Position numbers and translations under genes: made by a program. The notes under the pieces are model-generated. The model had not been told where the DNA came from, made no database searches, and saw nothing but the letters and a program-made list of their open reading frames with translations. DNA of 64,000 nucleotides from Marinobacterium stanieri (GTDB lineage: Bacteria; Pseudomonadota; Gammaproteobacteria; Pseudomonadales; Balneatricaceae), in the NCBI RefSeq assembly GCF_900155945.1, contig NZ_FTMN01000008.1, forward strand, positions 62,001-126,000, in the 5' to 3' direction. How positions within the stretch are numbered: position 1 is the stretch's first letter; the number at the start of each line of letters is the position of its first letter. Below are positions 46,239 through 54,828 of this stretch, piece after piece.

Positions 46239-47396
46239 TCAAGCCGGCAGTTCATTGAGAAGGGCGCGGCGCATCCGATCGACGGCCTGCTCCAGCAGGG
46301 CTCTTGGGCATCCGAAATTGAGGCGCATGAAGCGATCATCGCCAAAGTCACGCCCCGGTGACATGCCCACGCCGGCTTTTTCAAAGAAGTGCGGCGGGTT
46401 TTCCAGGCAGGCAGCGGATACATCGATCCAGGCCAAGTAGGTGGCCTCAATCGGGTCCAGCCTCAGGCCGGGCAGGGCGTTAATGGCTTCTACCAGATAG
46501 TCGCGGTTGCCGCGCAGGTAATCGAGCTGAGCCCGGTTCCACTCATCTCCATCCCGATAGGCCGCCAGCGCGGCGGTAAAACCAAGCAGGTTCACATCCG
46601 GCACTATGCCCTTGCGTACGCGCTGGAAGCGTTGGCGCAGTTCCGGGTTTTGAATCACCGCAAAGGAGCAGCCCAGGCCGGCAATGTTGTAGGTTTTGCT
46701 CGGCGCCATCAGGGTAATGGTGCGGGCAGCGATCTCATCCCCCAGCGAAGCAATGGGAGTGTGCGTCAGGCCTTCTTCCAGAATCAGGTCGCAATGGATC
46801 TCATCGGAGCAGATGACCAGATCATGGCGAATGATGATCTCGGCCAGAGCTTCCAGCTCTTCGCAGCGATACAGGGTGCCGCCCGGGTTGTGCGGGTTGC
46901 AGAACAGCATCAGCTGCGTTTCCGGGGTGATCGCAGCTTCCAGTGCCTCCAGATCGATCAGCGTGCGGCCATCCTCGTTGCGCTTCAGTGGCACCTTGAT
47001 CAGGCTGCGGTCCGACAGCCGCGGCGCTGACATGAACGGCGGATATACCGGAGAGGGGCTGATCACGGCCGAACCACTCTCGCCAGTGGCGCGACAGGCC
47101 AGATTCAGGCCACACACCAGGCCCGGCAGCCAGACCAGATCGTTGGCTTCAATCTGCCAGCCATACAGCACCTGCATGCGTTCAATGACCAGCCGGTTCA
47201 GTTCCGACGGGGTGTTGGTGTAGCCGAACACGCCATGGTCGATGCGCTGGTGCAGAGCATCGATCACCGGCTGAGGCGCCATGAAGTCGGTATCGGCGAC
47301 CCACATCGGCAGAATCTCGCTGTCGGCGTACTTCTCCCATTTCTGGCTGGAGGTGGCGCGGCGGTCGATCTGTGCATCAAAGCGGGTCGCATTCAT
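46239..47396 (-). CDS. patB: MalY/PatB-type aminotransferase (C-S lyase-like)
   Basis: A 385-residue fold-type I PLP enzyme. It has the MalY/PatB signatures PMWVADTDF, VFGYTNTP and NPHNPGGTLY, and the PLP Lys K234 in APSKTYNIAGLG. Family members cleave cystathionine or other S-conjugates, or transaminate. The ATG at 47396 has an AAGGAG site; the open frame continues further upstream but without family similarity. It converges on the RpiR gene and diverges from leuA. Whether it belongs to the transporter unit is not certain. Confidence 0.88.
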   Translation of the reverse strand: MNATRFDAQIDRRATSSQKWEKYADSEILPMWVADTDFMAPQPVIDALHQRIDHGVFGYTNTPSELNRLVIERMQVLYGWQIEANDLVWLPGLVCGLNLACRATGESGSAVISPSPVYPPFMSAPRLSDRSLIKVPLKRNEDGRTLIDLEALEAAITPETQLMLFCNPHNPGGTLYRCEELEALAEIIIRHDLVICSDEIHCDLILEEGLTHTPIASLGDEIAARTITLMAPSKTYNIAGLGCSFAVIQNPELRQRFQRVRKGIVPDVNLLGFTAALAAYRDGDEWNRAQLDYLRGNRDYLVEAINALPGLRLDPIEATYLAWIDVSAACLENPPHFFEKAGVGMSPGRDFGDDRFMRLNFGCPRALLEQAVDRMRRALLNELPA

Positions 47397-47544
47397 GTCC
47401 TTGCTCCTTAACGGCGATAGCGTGTTTGGTGTTGCTGCTTGATGATACAATAAGCCTAACTTTGACTGCCTTCCAATCGGTGCGTTAGAGGCAGGCCTTA
47501 TTTCGCCGGACAGGCATCGTCCGCAGCTGACGGGAGTAGTGAGC

Positions 47545-49089
47545 ATGAGCCGCAATGATGATCGCGTAATTATTTTTGATACCACCCTGCGTGACGGGGA
47601 GCAGAGCCCGGGCGCATCCATGACCCGTGACGAAAAGCTGCGTATCGCCAAACAGCTGGAAAAGCTGCGTGTAGACGTAATTGAAGCCGGCTTTGCCATT
47701 GCCAGCCCGGGTGATTTCGAGTCGGTAAAAGCGATTGCCGACAGCATCAAGGACAGCACCGTCTGCTCTCTGTCCCGTGCGCTGGATGCGGATATCGACC
47801 GTGCCGGTGAAGCCCTGCGCGGTGCCAACTCCGGTCGTATTCACACCTTCATCGCCACCTCTCCGATCCACATGCAGTACAAGCTGCAGATGGAGCCGGA
47901 TCAGGTAGTCGAGAATGCCGTAAGGGCCGTCAAGCGTGCCCGTAACCTGATCGACGACGTGGAGTTCTCGCTGGAAGACGCCAGCCGCTCCGAGCTGGAC
48001 TTCATGTGCCGCATCATTGAGCAGGTAATCGATGCTGGTGCCACCACCATCAACATTCCGGACACCGTGGGCTACGCGGTACCCCAAGAATATGGTAACA
48101 CCATCGCGCAGCTGATCGAGCGTATCCCCAATGCGGACAAGGCGATCTTCTCCGTGCATTGCCATAACGATCTGGGTCTGGCGGTCGCCAACTCGCTGGC
48201 AGCGGTCAGCGCCGGTGCACGTCAGGTGGAATGTACCATCAACGGTTTGGGCGAGCGTGCCGGTAATGCGTCTCTGGAAGAGATCGTGATGGCGCTGCGC
48301 ACCCGTGAAGACATTCTGGGCCTGAGCACCGGCATCGATACCACCCAGATCGTGCCGGCATCGCGTCTGGTCTCCAGTGTGACCGGCTTCCCGGTACAGC
48401 CGAACAAGGCGATCGTGGGTGCCAACGCCTTTGCCCATGAGTCCGGTATCCACCAGGACGGCGTGCTCAAGCACCGTGAAACCTACGAAATCATGACCGC
48501 TGAAGATGTGGGCTGGAACACCAACCGCATGGTACTGGGCAAGCTGTCTGGCCGTAACGCCTTCCGTACCCGTATGGAAGAGCTGGGTACCAGCTTTGCG
48601 TCCGATGCCGAGCTGAATACGGCGTTCTCCCGCTTCAAGGAACTGGCGGACAAGAAGAGTGAAATCTTTGACGACGACCTGGTGGCACTGGTCAGCGATG
48701 CTCGCGCATCCGCCGGGCACGAGAAGTTCAAGCTGAGCAGCCTCAACGTGACTTCCCAGACCGGCGAAACGCCGGTGGCCAGCCTGGTCGTGTCCGTTGA
48801 TGGTGACGAGCACTCTGTCGAGTCCTCCGGCAGTGGCCCTGTGGATGCCGCCTTCAAAGCGCTGGAACAGCTGGCCAATTCCGGTGCCAACCTGCAGTTG
48901 TACTCGGTGAACGCCATTACCAGCGGTACCGACTCTCAGGGTGAAGTGACTGTGCGTCTGGAGAAGGCCGGTCGTATCGTCAACGGTCTGGGGGCCGATA
49001 CCGATATCATCATCGCGTCGGCCAAGGCCTACATTCATGCCCTGAACATGCTGGATGCCAACATCCAGAAAGCTCATCCCCAGGTTTAA
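47545..49089 (+). CDS. leuA: 2-isopropylmalate synthase
   Basis: A 514-residue enzyme that condenses 2-ketoisovalerate and acetyl-CoA in leucine synthesis. It has [18 protein letters not shown] at the N terminus, the metal ligands in the HCHNDLG motif, GLGERAGNA, and a C-terminal leucine-binding regulatory domain (about 395-510), so it is the long feedback-regulated form. The ATG at 47545 has a GGGAG site. The GTG two codons earlier is less likely. leuB-D are not in the window. Confidence 0.97.
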   Translation: MSRNDDRVIIFDTTLRDGEQSPGASMTRDEKLRIAKQLEKLRVDVIEAGFAIASPGDFESVKAIADSIKDSTVCSLSRALDADIDRAGEALRGANSGRIHTFIATSPIHMQYKLQMEPDQVVENAVRAVKRARNLIDDVEFSLEDASRSELDFMCRIIEQVIDAGATTINIPDTVGYAVPQEYGNTIAQLIERIPNADKAIFSVHCHNDLGLAVANSLAAVSAGARQVECTINGLGERAGNASLEEIVMALRTREDILGLSTGIDTTQIVPASRLVSSVTGFPVQPNKAIVGANAFAHESGIHQDGVLKHRETYEIMTAEDVGWNTNRMVLGKLSGRNAFRTRMEELGTSFASDAELNTAFSRFKELADKKSEIFDDDLVALVSDARASAGHEKFKLSSLNVTSQTGETPVASLVVSVDGDEHSVESSGSGPVDAAFKALEQLANSGANLQLYSVNAITSGTDSQGEVTVRLEKAGRIVNGLGADTDIIIASAKAYIHALNMLDANIQKAHPQV

Positions 49090-49098
49090 GAGGCATTG

Positions 49099-49962
49099 AT
49101 GTCGGTACAGGCTCAGGAGCAGCAGCGCCACCAGTGGCTGGAAGCAATCGGCATCGACAGCTGGTTGCCACGTCAGCCGCTGCCCGGTGCCGCTGCGCCG
49201 GCTGGTTGGGTTGCCGACTTCCGCTATCCGCAGGCTGATGGAGCGGCGGATTTCGCCGATTATGAGGACAGTGCTGCTGAATCCTCATTGTCAGGGCCCG
49301 CCCAGGGAGCTGCACCGGCTCGAAAACCCGGTGGCGGCTCGGGTATCGATACCCAGGCATTGCTGGGTGATATCCAGACCAGGTCGGCGCCCAAACCCCA
49401 GCCCAAACCGCAAACACCGCCACCGGCTGCCAGTGCCGATCCAGCGCCTGCAGCGGATGCTGCTGCCCCGACGGCACAAAAGCCGGTGGAGCCTGCACCG
49501 CACTTCAAGTTGGCCTATCTGGTACGGGGTGATCTGTTGATTATCGACTCCCTGCCACCGCATCATCGCGAAGGTTTCAGCCGCCAGCACAAGCGTCTGC
49601 TGCAGGGGGTTACCACTGCACTGGGCTTGACGGCTGAGCAGGAACTGTCTGATCCCGCCATGTTGCCCTGGCCCATGCTGGCCAGTAAAACGCTGGATCA
49701 GGGGCCGACCGAAGCAAGGCTGGCCGTGGAACACAAGCTTAAGCGTACGCTGGAGTTTCGCCCGGACATCAGCCGCATTCTGCTGCTGGGTGATGCGGCC
49801 ATGCACTGGGTAACAGGTGAGCCCTTTAAGCAAGGCGCCTTGCCGTCGTTGTCCGGACGTACTTGTGTGGCATCGATCAGCCTGAGTGAACTCCTGCGCC
49901 TGCCGGAACGTAAAGCTGAACTCTGGCAGGATATTCAGCCCATCCGGAATACGGCCTCATGA
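49099..49962 (+). CDS. holD: HolD-like DNA polymerase III psi subunit with Pro/Ala linker
   Basis: A 287-residue protein. The N terminus (RHQWLEAIGIDSWLPRQPL) parallels the E. coli psi start (W-x4-LGI-x2-W-x2-R-P), the part that contacts the clamp loader. Residues of about 55-135 are a low-complexity Pro/Ala/Gln linker. Residues 135-287 form a globular domain ending ELLRLPERKAELWQDIQ, similar to the psi C terminus. E. coli holD is also directly upstream of rimI. The linker makes it twice the E. coli length. It overlaps rimI by four bases. The assignment rests on position and short motifs. Confidence 0.68.
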   Translation: MSVQAQEQQRHQWLEAIGIDSWLPRQPLPGAAAPAGWVADFRYPQADGAADFADYEDSAAESSLSGPAQGAAPARKPGGGSGIDTQALLGDIQTRSAPKPQPKPQTPPPAASADPAPAADAAAPTAQKPVEPAPHFKLAYLVRGDLLIIDSLPPHHREGFSRQHKRLLQGVTTALGLTAEQELSDPAMLPWPMLASKTLDQGPTEARLAVEHKLKRTLEFRPDISRILLLGDAAMHWVTGEPFKQGALPSLSGRTCVASISLSELLRLPERKAELWQDIQPIRNTAS

Positions 49963-50420
49963 CGGCAGAACCGAACCTGCTGGCTGAGGGGGATATAGAA
50001 GCGTTGATCAAGCTGGATGAGCGCTGCTTCCCGGGTGAGCCTTTTGCATCCAGCTGGTGGCTTAAGGCGGCACAGCAGCGTGGCGCCAATGCCTGGGTGC
50101 TGCAGCAGGGGGCTGAGCTGGTGGGGTATGCCCTGTTCAGTCGTGTGCTGGATGAAGCGGAGCTGTTACGCATCGCTGTGGCACCTGAAGCCCGTCGACA
50201 GGGCTTGGGCGCACTCCTGTTGCAACATGCCGAGCAGGCCTTGCTGGCGGCGGGTACTGTGCAGCTTTACCTGGAAGTACGGGCGTCCAATACACCTGCT
50301 CAGGCGCTGTACCAGGCTCAAGGGTGGCAGCTGTCAGGGCGACGGGCCGATTACTACCCGGCCGAAACCGGGCGCGAGGATGCGCTCTTGTTCAGTTTGT
50401 GTCGAGGAAGCGTGGATTAA
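49959..50420 (+). CDS. rimI: Ribosomal protein S18-alanine N-acetyltransferase RimI
   Basis: A 153-residue GNAT acetyltransferase that acetylates the N-terminal Ala of ribosomal protein S18. It has the acetyl-CoA motif RRQGLGALLLQHA (about residues 79-91), LYLEVRASNTPAQALYQ and a YY pair near the C terminus (RRADYYP). The ATG overlaps the holD-like gene by four bases (ATGA), as in E. coli. Confidence 0.94.
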   Translation: MTAEPNLLAEGDIEALIKLDERCFPGEPFASSWWLKAAQQRGANAWVLQQGAELVGYALFSRVLDEAELLRIAVAPEARRQGLGALLLQHAEQALLAAGTVQLYLEVRASNTPAQALYQAQGWQLSGRRADYYPAETGREDALLFSLCRGSVD

Positions 50421-50422
50421 AC

Positions 50423-51091
50423 ATGAGTCTGACTCAGGGGTTGATCAGTACTGGCTGGCTGTGGGGCACTGGCTTGCTGGCCGGTCTGATAATTCTGTTG
50501 GCGTTGATTCGCGCTCCCTGGGGCGTTCTAACCGGTGAGCGCCGCCTGCAGCATTTGCTGTTTGGGGCCACCGTGGTGCTGATGTTGATGTGGACCATGC
50601 GGGCGGGGTTGTCACCAGGCCTCAGTATTCATTTCCTGGGCATGACCACACTGACGCTGATGTTCGGTTGGGATCTGGCGATCCTCTCGGGCAGTCTGGC
50701 TTTGGTAGGTATGGCCATTATCGGTCAGGAAAGCTGGGACACACTGAGCGTCAATGTACTCTGCTCAGTGGTGGTGCCGGTGCTGGCCAGTCTGGGCGTG
50801 TTACGGCTGGTAGAAGCCAAGCTGCCGCCCAATTTCTTTGTCTATCTGTTTCTCTGTGCGTTCTTTGGTGCGGGCGTTGCCACCGCAGTGGGCGGTATGG
50901 TGATGGCACTGCTGCTCTGGGTCGACGGCGTCTATCCCTGGATGAAGATTTATCTGGAGTACGTGCGCTTCCTGCCGCTGATCATGTTCCCGGAAGGGCT
51001 GCTGAACGGCATTCTCATGACCGGCATGATGGTGTTTCACCCGGACTGGATCCGCACCTTCGATGCACGCCGCTACATCGACGAGCAATAA
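50423..51091 (+). CDS. CbiM-like integral membrane protein (energy-coupling factor permease type)
   Basis: A 222-residue protein with six to seven membrane spans, of the COG3235/CbiM-related type. LSIHFLGMTTLTLMFGWD and the C-terminal FPEGLLNGILMTGMMVFHPDWI are the characteristic stretches. CbiM proteins bind cobalt or nickel in ECF transporters, but the classical N-terminal metal-binding MHI motif is absent, so the substrate is not assigned. It starts 2 bp after rimI, and its stop is 17 bp from the convergent regA gene. Confidence 0.75.
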   Translation: MSLTQGLISTGWLWGTGLLAGLIILLALIRAPWGVLTGERRLQHLLFGATVVLMLMWTMRAGLSPGLSIHFLGMTTLTLMFGWDLAILSGSLALVGMAIIGQESWDTLSVNVLCSVVVPVLASLGVLRLVEAKLPPNFFVYLFLCAFFGAGVATAVGGMVMALLLWVDGVYPWMKIYLEYVRFLPLIMFPEGLLNGILMTGMMVFHPDWIRTFDARRYIDEQ

Positions 51092-51108
51092 ATACTGCAG
51101 ATCGGCGG

Positions 51109-51645
51109 CTAGCGTCTGACCGGGTGTTTGGCCAGCTTGCGTTGCAGGGTGCGGCGATGCATGCCCAGTGCCCGCGCCGTGGCAGAAATATTACCCTCGT
51201 GCTCGTGCAGCACTTTCTGAATATGTTCCCACTCAAGCCGGTTCACCGACAACGGGGTGTCCGGGATATCCGAGTCGCCGGGTTCCGAGTCCGGCTCAGC
51301 CTGTAAGGCTTTCAGGATCTGATCGGCATCGGCTGGTTTGGGCAGGTAGTTGTCGGCACCGGCCTTGATGGCATCCACGGTAGTGGCAATACTGGCATAG
51401 CCGGTCAGCACCAGCAGACGGATATTCGGGTTGAGTGCCCTCAGTTGCGGAATCAAGGCCAAACCTGAAGGACCCTCCATTTTCAGATCGACGCTAGCGT
51501 AATCCGGTACCTGCTGCTGGGCCATCTCCAGTGCCTGCTCCACATTGCGTGCCACCTGGGTGACAAAACCACGCCTTGTCATGGCCCTAGCCAGTACGCG
51601 GGTAAAAGCAGGGTCGTCATCGACAATCAGAAAGTGTTCAGCCAT
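51109..51645 (-). CDS. regA: RegA/ActR/RoxR-type redox response regulator
   Basis: A 178-residue two-domain regulator. The receiver domain has the phospho-acceptor Asp in SVDLKMEGPSGL, and the C-terminal Fis-type helix-turn-helix reads RALGMHRRTLQRKLAKHP, the strongly conserved RegA/PrrA/ActR recognition helix. It controls respiration and redox-related genes in relatives. The ATG lies inside the end of the sensor gene (8-bp overlap), so it is co-translated with RegB. Confidence 0.95.
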   Translation of the reverse strand: MAEHFLIVDDDPAFTRVLARAMTRRGFVTQVARNVEQALEMAQQQVPDYASVDLKMEGPSGLALIPQLRALNPNIRLLVLTGYASIATTVDAIKAGADNYLPKPADADQILKALQAEPDSEPGDSDIPDTPLSVNRLEWEHIQKVLHEHEGNISATARALGMHRRTLQRKLAKHPVRR

Positions 51646-52897
51646 CCGTTGATTCCTCTTCCAGCAGGGGCAACAGCACCTCGGTCAAGGTGCCACCCGC
51701 CGGGTGATTGTACAGGCGCACCTCGCCCTGGTGTTGTGACAGGGTGGTCGCCGTCAGGAACAGGCCGATGCCCAGGCCGCGTCCCTTGGTGGTTACAAAG
51801 GGTTTACCCAGTTGGTCTGCCTGCTCCAGCGGCAAGCCGGGCCCCTGGTCGTGAATATGCAGTCTGATACCGGATGTATCCCGCTCTACACTGATCTCGA
51901 TTCCTTTAGGGCTGGCATCAGCGGCATTGTTCAGCAGATTGAGCAAGGCCTGCTGCAGGGACACGGAGGTCAGCAGTCGGGCCTGTTCCAGTTGCGGATT
52001 GAGAGGCTCCAGTTGGAACTCGACCTCGGGGCGCATCAGACTCCACTCTTCCAGTACGCGCGTGAGCAGTTTGCCAAGCGCTTTGGCCTGGGGCTGGTCG
52101 TCACGCACCTGATGTGCCAACTGCTGCAGGCGTTGGCTGCAGCGTTCCACCTGCTCCTGCATCAACGCGACATCCTCCAGCAACTCTGCATCATTCGGAT
52201 GCGTGTGGGCCAGCTCGCTGAGCGTGATGCGTAGCGTCGACAGTGGAGTGCCCAGTTCGTGAGCAGTACCTGCGGCCATGGTTGCCAGCCCCAGTAACTG
52301 CTGGTCCTGAATGCGTTTCTCCCGCTCCCGTTGCAGGTTGCTTTCACGCTGCTTCAAGGACTGCTGCATCTGGCTGATGCTCCAGGTCACCAGTACCGCC
52401 GTGAACAGAAAATTGATCCACATGCCGGTGACGTGCAGGTCCAGCAAATTGAGCACACTGTGCTGATGGGAGGTCTGTGGAGCCAGCAGGGGCTGGTATA
52501 CCTGCAGCAACGTGGTGTAGAGCAGGATGACAATCACCGCCATCAAGGCAACAAAACCCCGAGACAGCGTTGCGGCGGCACTGAGCAGAGGAACCAGCAA
52601 TAGAAAAATGAAGGGGTTGGTAGCACCGCCGGTCTGGAACAGCAGAAAACCGAAAATGACCGCATCGGCACAGAAATGGCTGAACAACTCGATCTCGGTC
52701 ACGGGCCAGGGTGAATGCAAACGGGCAAAGGTGACCAGGTTGAGAATGGCAAGGCCTGCCAGTGCGGACCCGATCAGCCAGACATCCAGAGGCAGGTAGA
52801 GGCCGTATACAGCGAACAGCAGTGCGCAGCTGAGCAAAAAAAGAACCAGCGTGCGTACATACGTCAGTTGCAGCAGGGCAGAGTGAAAACCGTTCAG
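51638..52897 (-). CDS. regB: RegB/PrrB/RoxS-type redox sensor kinase
   Basis: A membrane histidine kinase of about 419 residues with six spans. It has the quinone-sensing heptad GGATNPF, the phospho-acceptor motif AGTAHELGTPLSTL and the redox Cys in QVERCSQRL, corresponding to Cys265 of RegB. ATPase boxes are NNAADAS and GRGLGIGL. No ATG or GTG start exists. A CTG at 52897 has a CGGAGG site at 6-bp spacing, downstream of a TATACT -10 box (52934-52939). The only other in-frame candidate, a TTG at 52984, would lie upstream of that promoter. It overlaps regA by 8 bp. Confidence 0.9.
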   Translation of the reverse strand: MNGFHSALLQLTYVRTLVLFLLSCALLFAVYGLYLPLDVWLIGSALAGLAILNLVTFARLHSPWPVTEIELFSHFCADAVIFGFLLFQTGGATNPFIFLLLVPLLSAAATLSRGFVALMAVIVILLYTTLLQVYQPLLAPQTSHQHSVLNLLDLHVTGMWINFLFTAVLVTWSISQMQQSLKQRESNLQREREKRIQDQQLLGLATMAAGTAHELGTPLSTLRITLSELAHTHPNDAELLEDVALMQEQVERCSQRLQQLAHQVRDDQPQAKALGKLLTRVLEEWSLMRPEVEFQLEPLNPQLEQARLLTSVSLQQALLNLLNNAADASPKGIEISVERDTSGIRLHIHDQGPGLPLEQADQLGKPFVTTKGRGLGIGLFLTATTLSQHQGEVRLYNHPAGGTLTEVLLPLLEEESTDG

Positions 52898-52933
52898 CAG
52901 GAGCCTCCGGAGCCGTTTGGATAGAGACTGAAA

Positions 52934-52939
52934 AGTATA
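52934..52939 (-). promoter_or_regulatory. Probable -10 box of regBA
   Basis: TATACT on the minus strand, five of six matches to the consensus, 37 bp upstream of the CTG start. The -35 region is poor, as expected for an activated promoter. Confidence 0.5.
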
Positions 52940-52962
52940 CCGCGACAGCGACAGAACAGGGT

Positions 52963-52977
52963 GCGACCAAAGGTCGC
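52963..52977. promoter_or_regulatory. Putative RegA-binding site in the regB / BCCT gap
   Basis: GCGAC-CAAAG-GTCGC is a perfect inverted repeat and fits the GCGNC-Nx-GNCGC pattern described for RegA/PrrA regulators. With flanking bases the dyad extends to TGCGACC-AAA-GGTCGCA. It lies just upstream of the regB -10 box, so autoregulation is likely, and it could also act on the divergent BCCT gene. Confidence 0.6.
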
Positions 52978-53117
52978 AATTCAACCTTAATAAATCTATG
53001 GTTGCGAGGTAAGTGACGGATTTTAGATACTATTGTATGAGAGGGCGACGCAAAGTAGTGTTCAGTCGTCTAATCTACAGTTGGAATAAATGAATAACCT
53101 GAGGGAGAAAGTCCATA

Positions 53118-54749
53118 ATGACGGACAATAAAGATCCTATGATCCCCGATGGTGATGTCAATCCTATCGATACGGATTATCAGATCGGACAGGATAACAT
53201 TGTTGTCAACGTGGGCCCGTTCGGGCTCGACATCCACAACCGCGTATTCGCTATCTCCGGCCTTGCCGTTGTAGCGTTCGTGATCCTCACGCTAGCCTTT
53301 CAGACTCAGGTCGAGCCCATGTTTACCGGGCTGCGCAACTGGCTCACCGGGAACCTTGACTGGTTCTTCATAGGCGCTGCGAATATTTTCGTTATTATCT
53401 GCTTTGTGCTCATCTTTACGCCGCTTGGCCGGGTGCGCCTGGGCGGTACCGAAGCTCAGCCGGATTATGGCTATCTGGGCTGGTTCTCCATGCTGTTTGC
53501 TGCAGGTATGGGCATCGGTCTGATGTTCTTTGGCGTATCAGAGCCCATGTCACATACGCTGAGCTCCTTTGGCGGCACCAGCCTGGGTGAAAATGGTCTG
53601 CGTACGGACTGGGCGCCTCTGGGAGCTGCCGGCGGTGATCAGGAAGCGGCACGTCAGCTGGGTATGGCGGCGACCATTTTCCACTGGGCACTGCATCCCT
53701 GGGCGATCTATGCCGTGATGGCGCTGGGTCTGGCCCTGTTCTCCTTCAACAAGGGCTTGCCGCTGACCATTCGCTCCGTGTTTTACCCGCTGCTGGGTGA
53801 GCGCGTGTGGGGCTGGCCGGGTCATATCATCGATATTCTGGCGGTACTGGCGACCCTGTTCGGTCTGGCCACATCGCTGGGCTTCGGTGCGTCTCAGGCC
53901 GCATCGGGTCTGAACTACCTGTTTGATATCCCGCTGGGTGATACCACCCAGATCCTGCTGGTTATCGGTATTACCGCCATCGCGCTGGTATCCGTACTGG
54001 CGGGCCTGGATGCCGGTGTTAAGCGTCTTTCCGAGATCAACATGATTTTGGCGGTGCTGTTGCTGCTGTTCGTGATCTTTGTGGGTCCGACACTGCTGAT
54101 CCTGACCGGCTTCTTCGAGAGTCTCTGGGCATACATCACCAACCTGCCGGCGCTGTCCAACCCGGTTGGTCGTGAAGACAGCAACTTTGCCTCTGGCTGG
54201 ACTGCCTTCTATTGGGCCTGGTGGATTTCCTGGAGCCCGTTCGTCGGCATGTTCATTGCCCGTGTATCCCGTGGTCGCAGTGTACGTGAGTTCATCATCG
54301 CGGTACTGCTGGTACCGTCCACTGCCTGTGTTCTGTGGATGAGTGTCTTCGGCGGTACTGCGATCGACCTGTACTTCACTGAAGGCTACACCGCACTGAA
54401 GGAAGCAGCGCTGCCGCTGCAGCTGTTCACCATGCTGGACGCGCTGCCGCTTGCGCAGATCACCTCCTTCATCGCTATTGTGCTGGTGGTGGTATTCTTC
54501 GTGACCTCGTCTGACTCCGGCTCGCTGGTAATCGACGTGATCGCGGCGGGTGGTAAGGTTGATGCGCCCACACCTCAGCGTGTGTTCTGGTGTACCTTTG
54601 AGGGTCTGGTGGCAATCGCCCTGATTCTGGGGGGCGGCCTGGCTGCTCTGCAGGCGATGGCCGTATCCACCGGTTTGCCGTTTACATTGGTGCTGTTGAT
54701 GGCCGCCTTCTCCATGGTGAAAGGTCTGGCCTCTGAGCCGCGCGGTTAA
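53118..54749 (+). CDS. BCCT-family transporter (betaine/choline/carnitine type)
   Basis: A 543-residue protein with twelve predicted spans. It has the BCCT signatures FSMLFAAGMGIGLMFFGVSEP and, in span 8, WWISWSPFVGMFIARVSRGR. Substrates of the family are glycine betaine, choline, carnitine or DMSP, taken up with Na+ or H+. The trimethylammonium box is not full enough to choose among them. The ATG has a GAGGGAGAAAG site. It diverges from regBA and is followed by a terminator and then the DUF294 and exonuclease genes. Confidence 0.93.
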   Translation: MTDNKDPMIPDGDVNPIDTDYQIGQDNIVVNVGPFGLDIHNRVFAISGLAVVAFVILTLAFQTQVEPMFTGLRNWLTGNLDWFFIGAANIFVIICFVLIFTPLGRVRLGGTEAQPDYGYLGWFSMLFAAGMGIGLMFFGVSEPMSHTLSSFGGTSLGENGLRTDWAPLGAAGGDQEAARQLGMAATIFHWALHPWAIYAVMALGLALFSFNKGLPLTIRSVFYPLLGERVWGWPGHIIDILAVLATLFGLATSLGFGASQAASGLNYLFDIPLGDTTQILLVIGITAIALVSVLAGLDAGVKRLSEINMILAVLLLLFVIFVGPTLLILTGFFESLWAYITNLPALSNPVGREDSNFASGWTAFYWAWWISWSPFVGMFIARVSRGRSVREFIIAVLLVPSTACVLWMSVFGGTAIDLYFTEGYTALKEAALPLQLFTMLDALPLAQITSFIAIVLVVVFFVTSSDSGSLVIDVIAAGGKVDAPTPQRVFWCTFEGLVAIALILGGGLAALQAMAVSTGLPFTLVLLMAAFSMVKGLASEPRG

Positions 54750-54766
54750 GCGCGACTGACCGGATA

Positions 54767-54809
54767 ACAGGCGGGGCGGCCTAGTGCGGCTCCGCCTGTT
54801 TTTGTTTTG
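54767..54809 (+). terminator. Terminator after the BCCT gene
   Basis: AACAGGCGG / CCGCCTGTT stem with a GC-rich loop, followed by TTTTTGTTTT, 17 bp after the BCCT stop and 20 bp before the next gene. Confidence 0.85.
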
Positions 54810-54828
54810 ACGATATGAGTGTGTAGCC

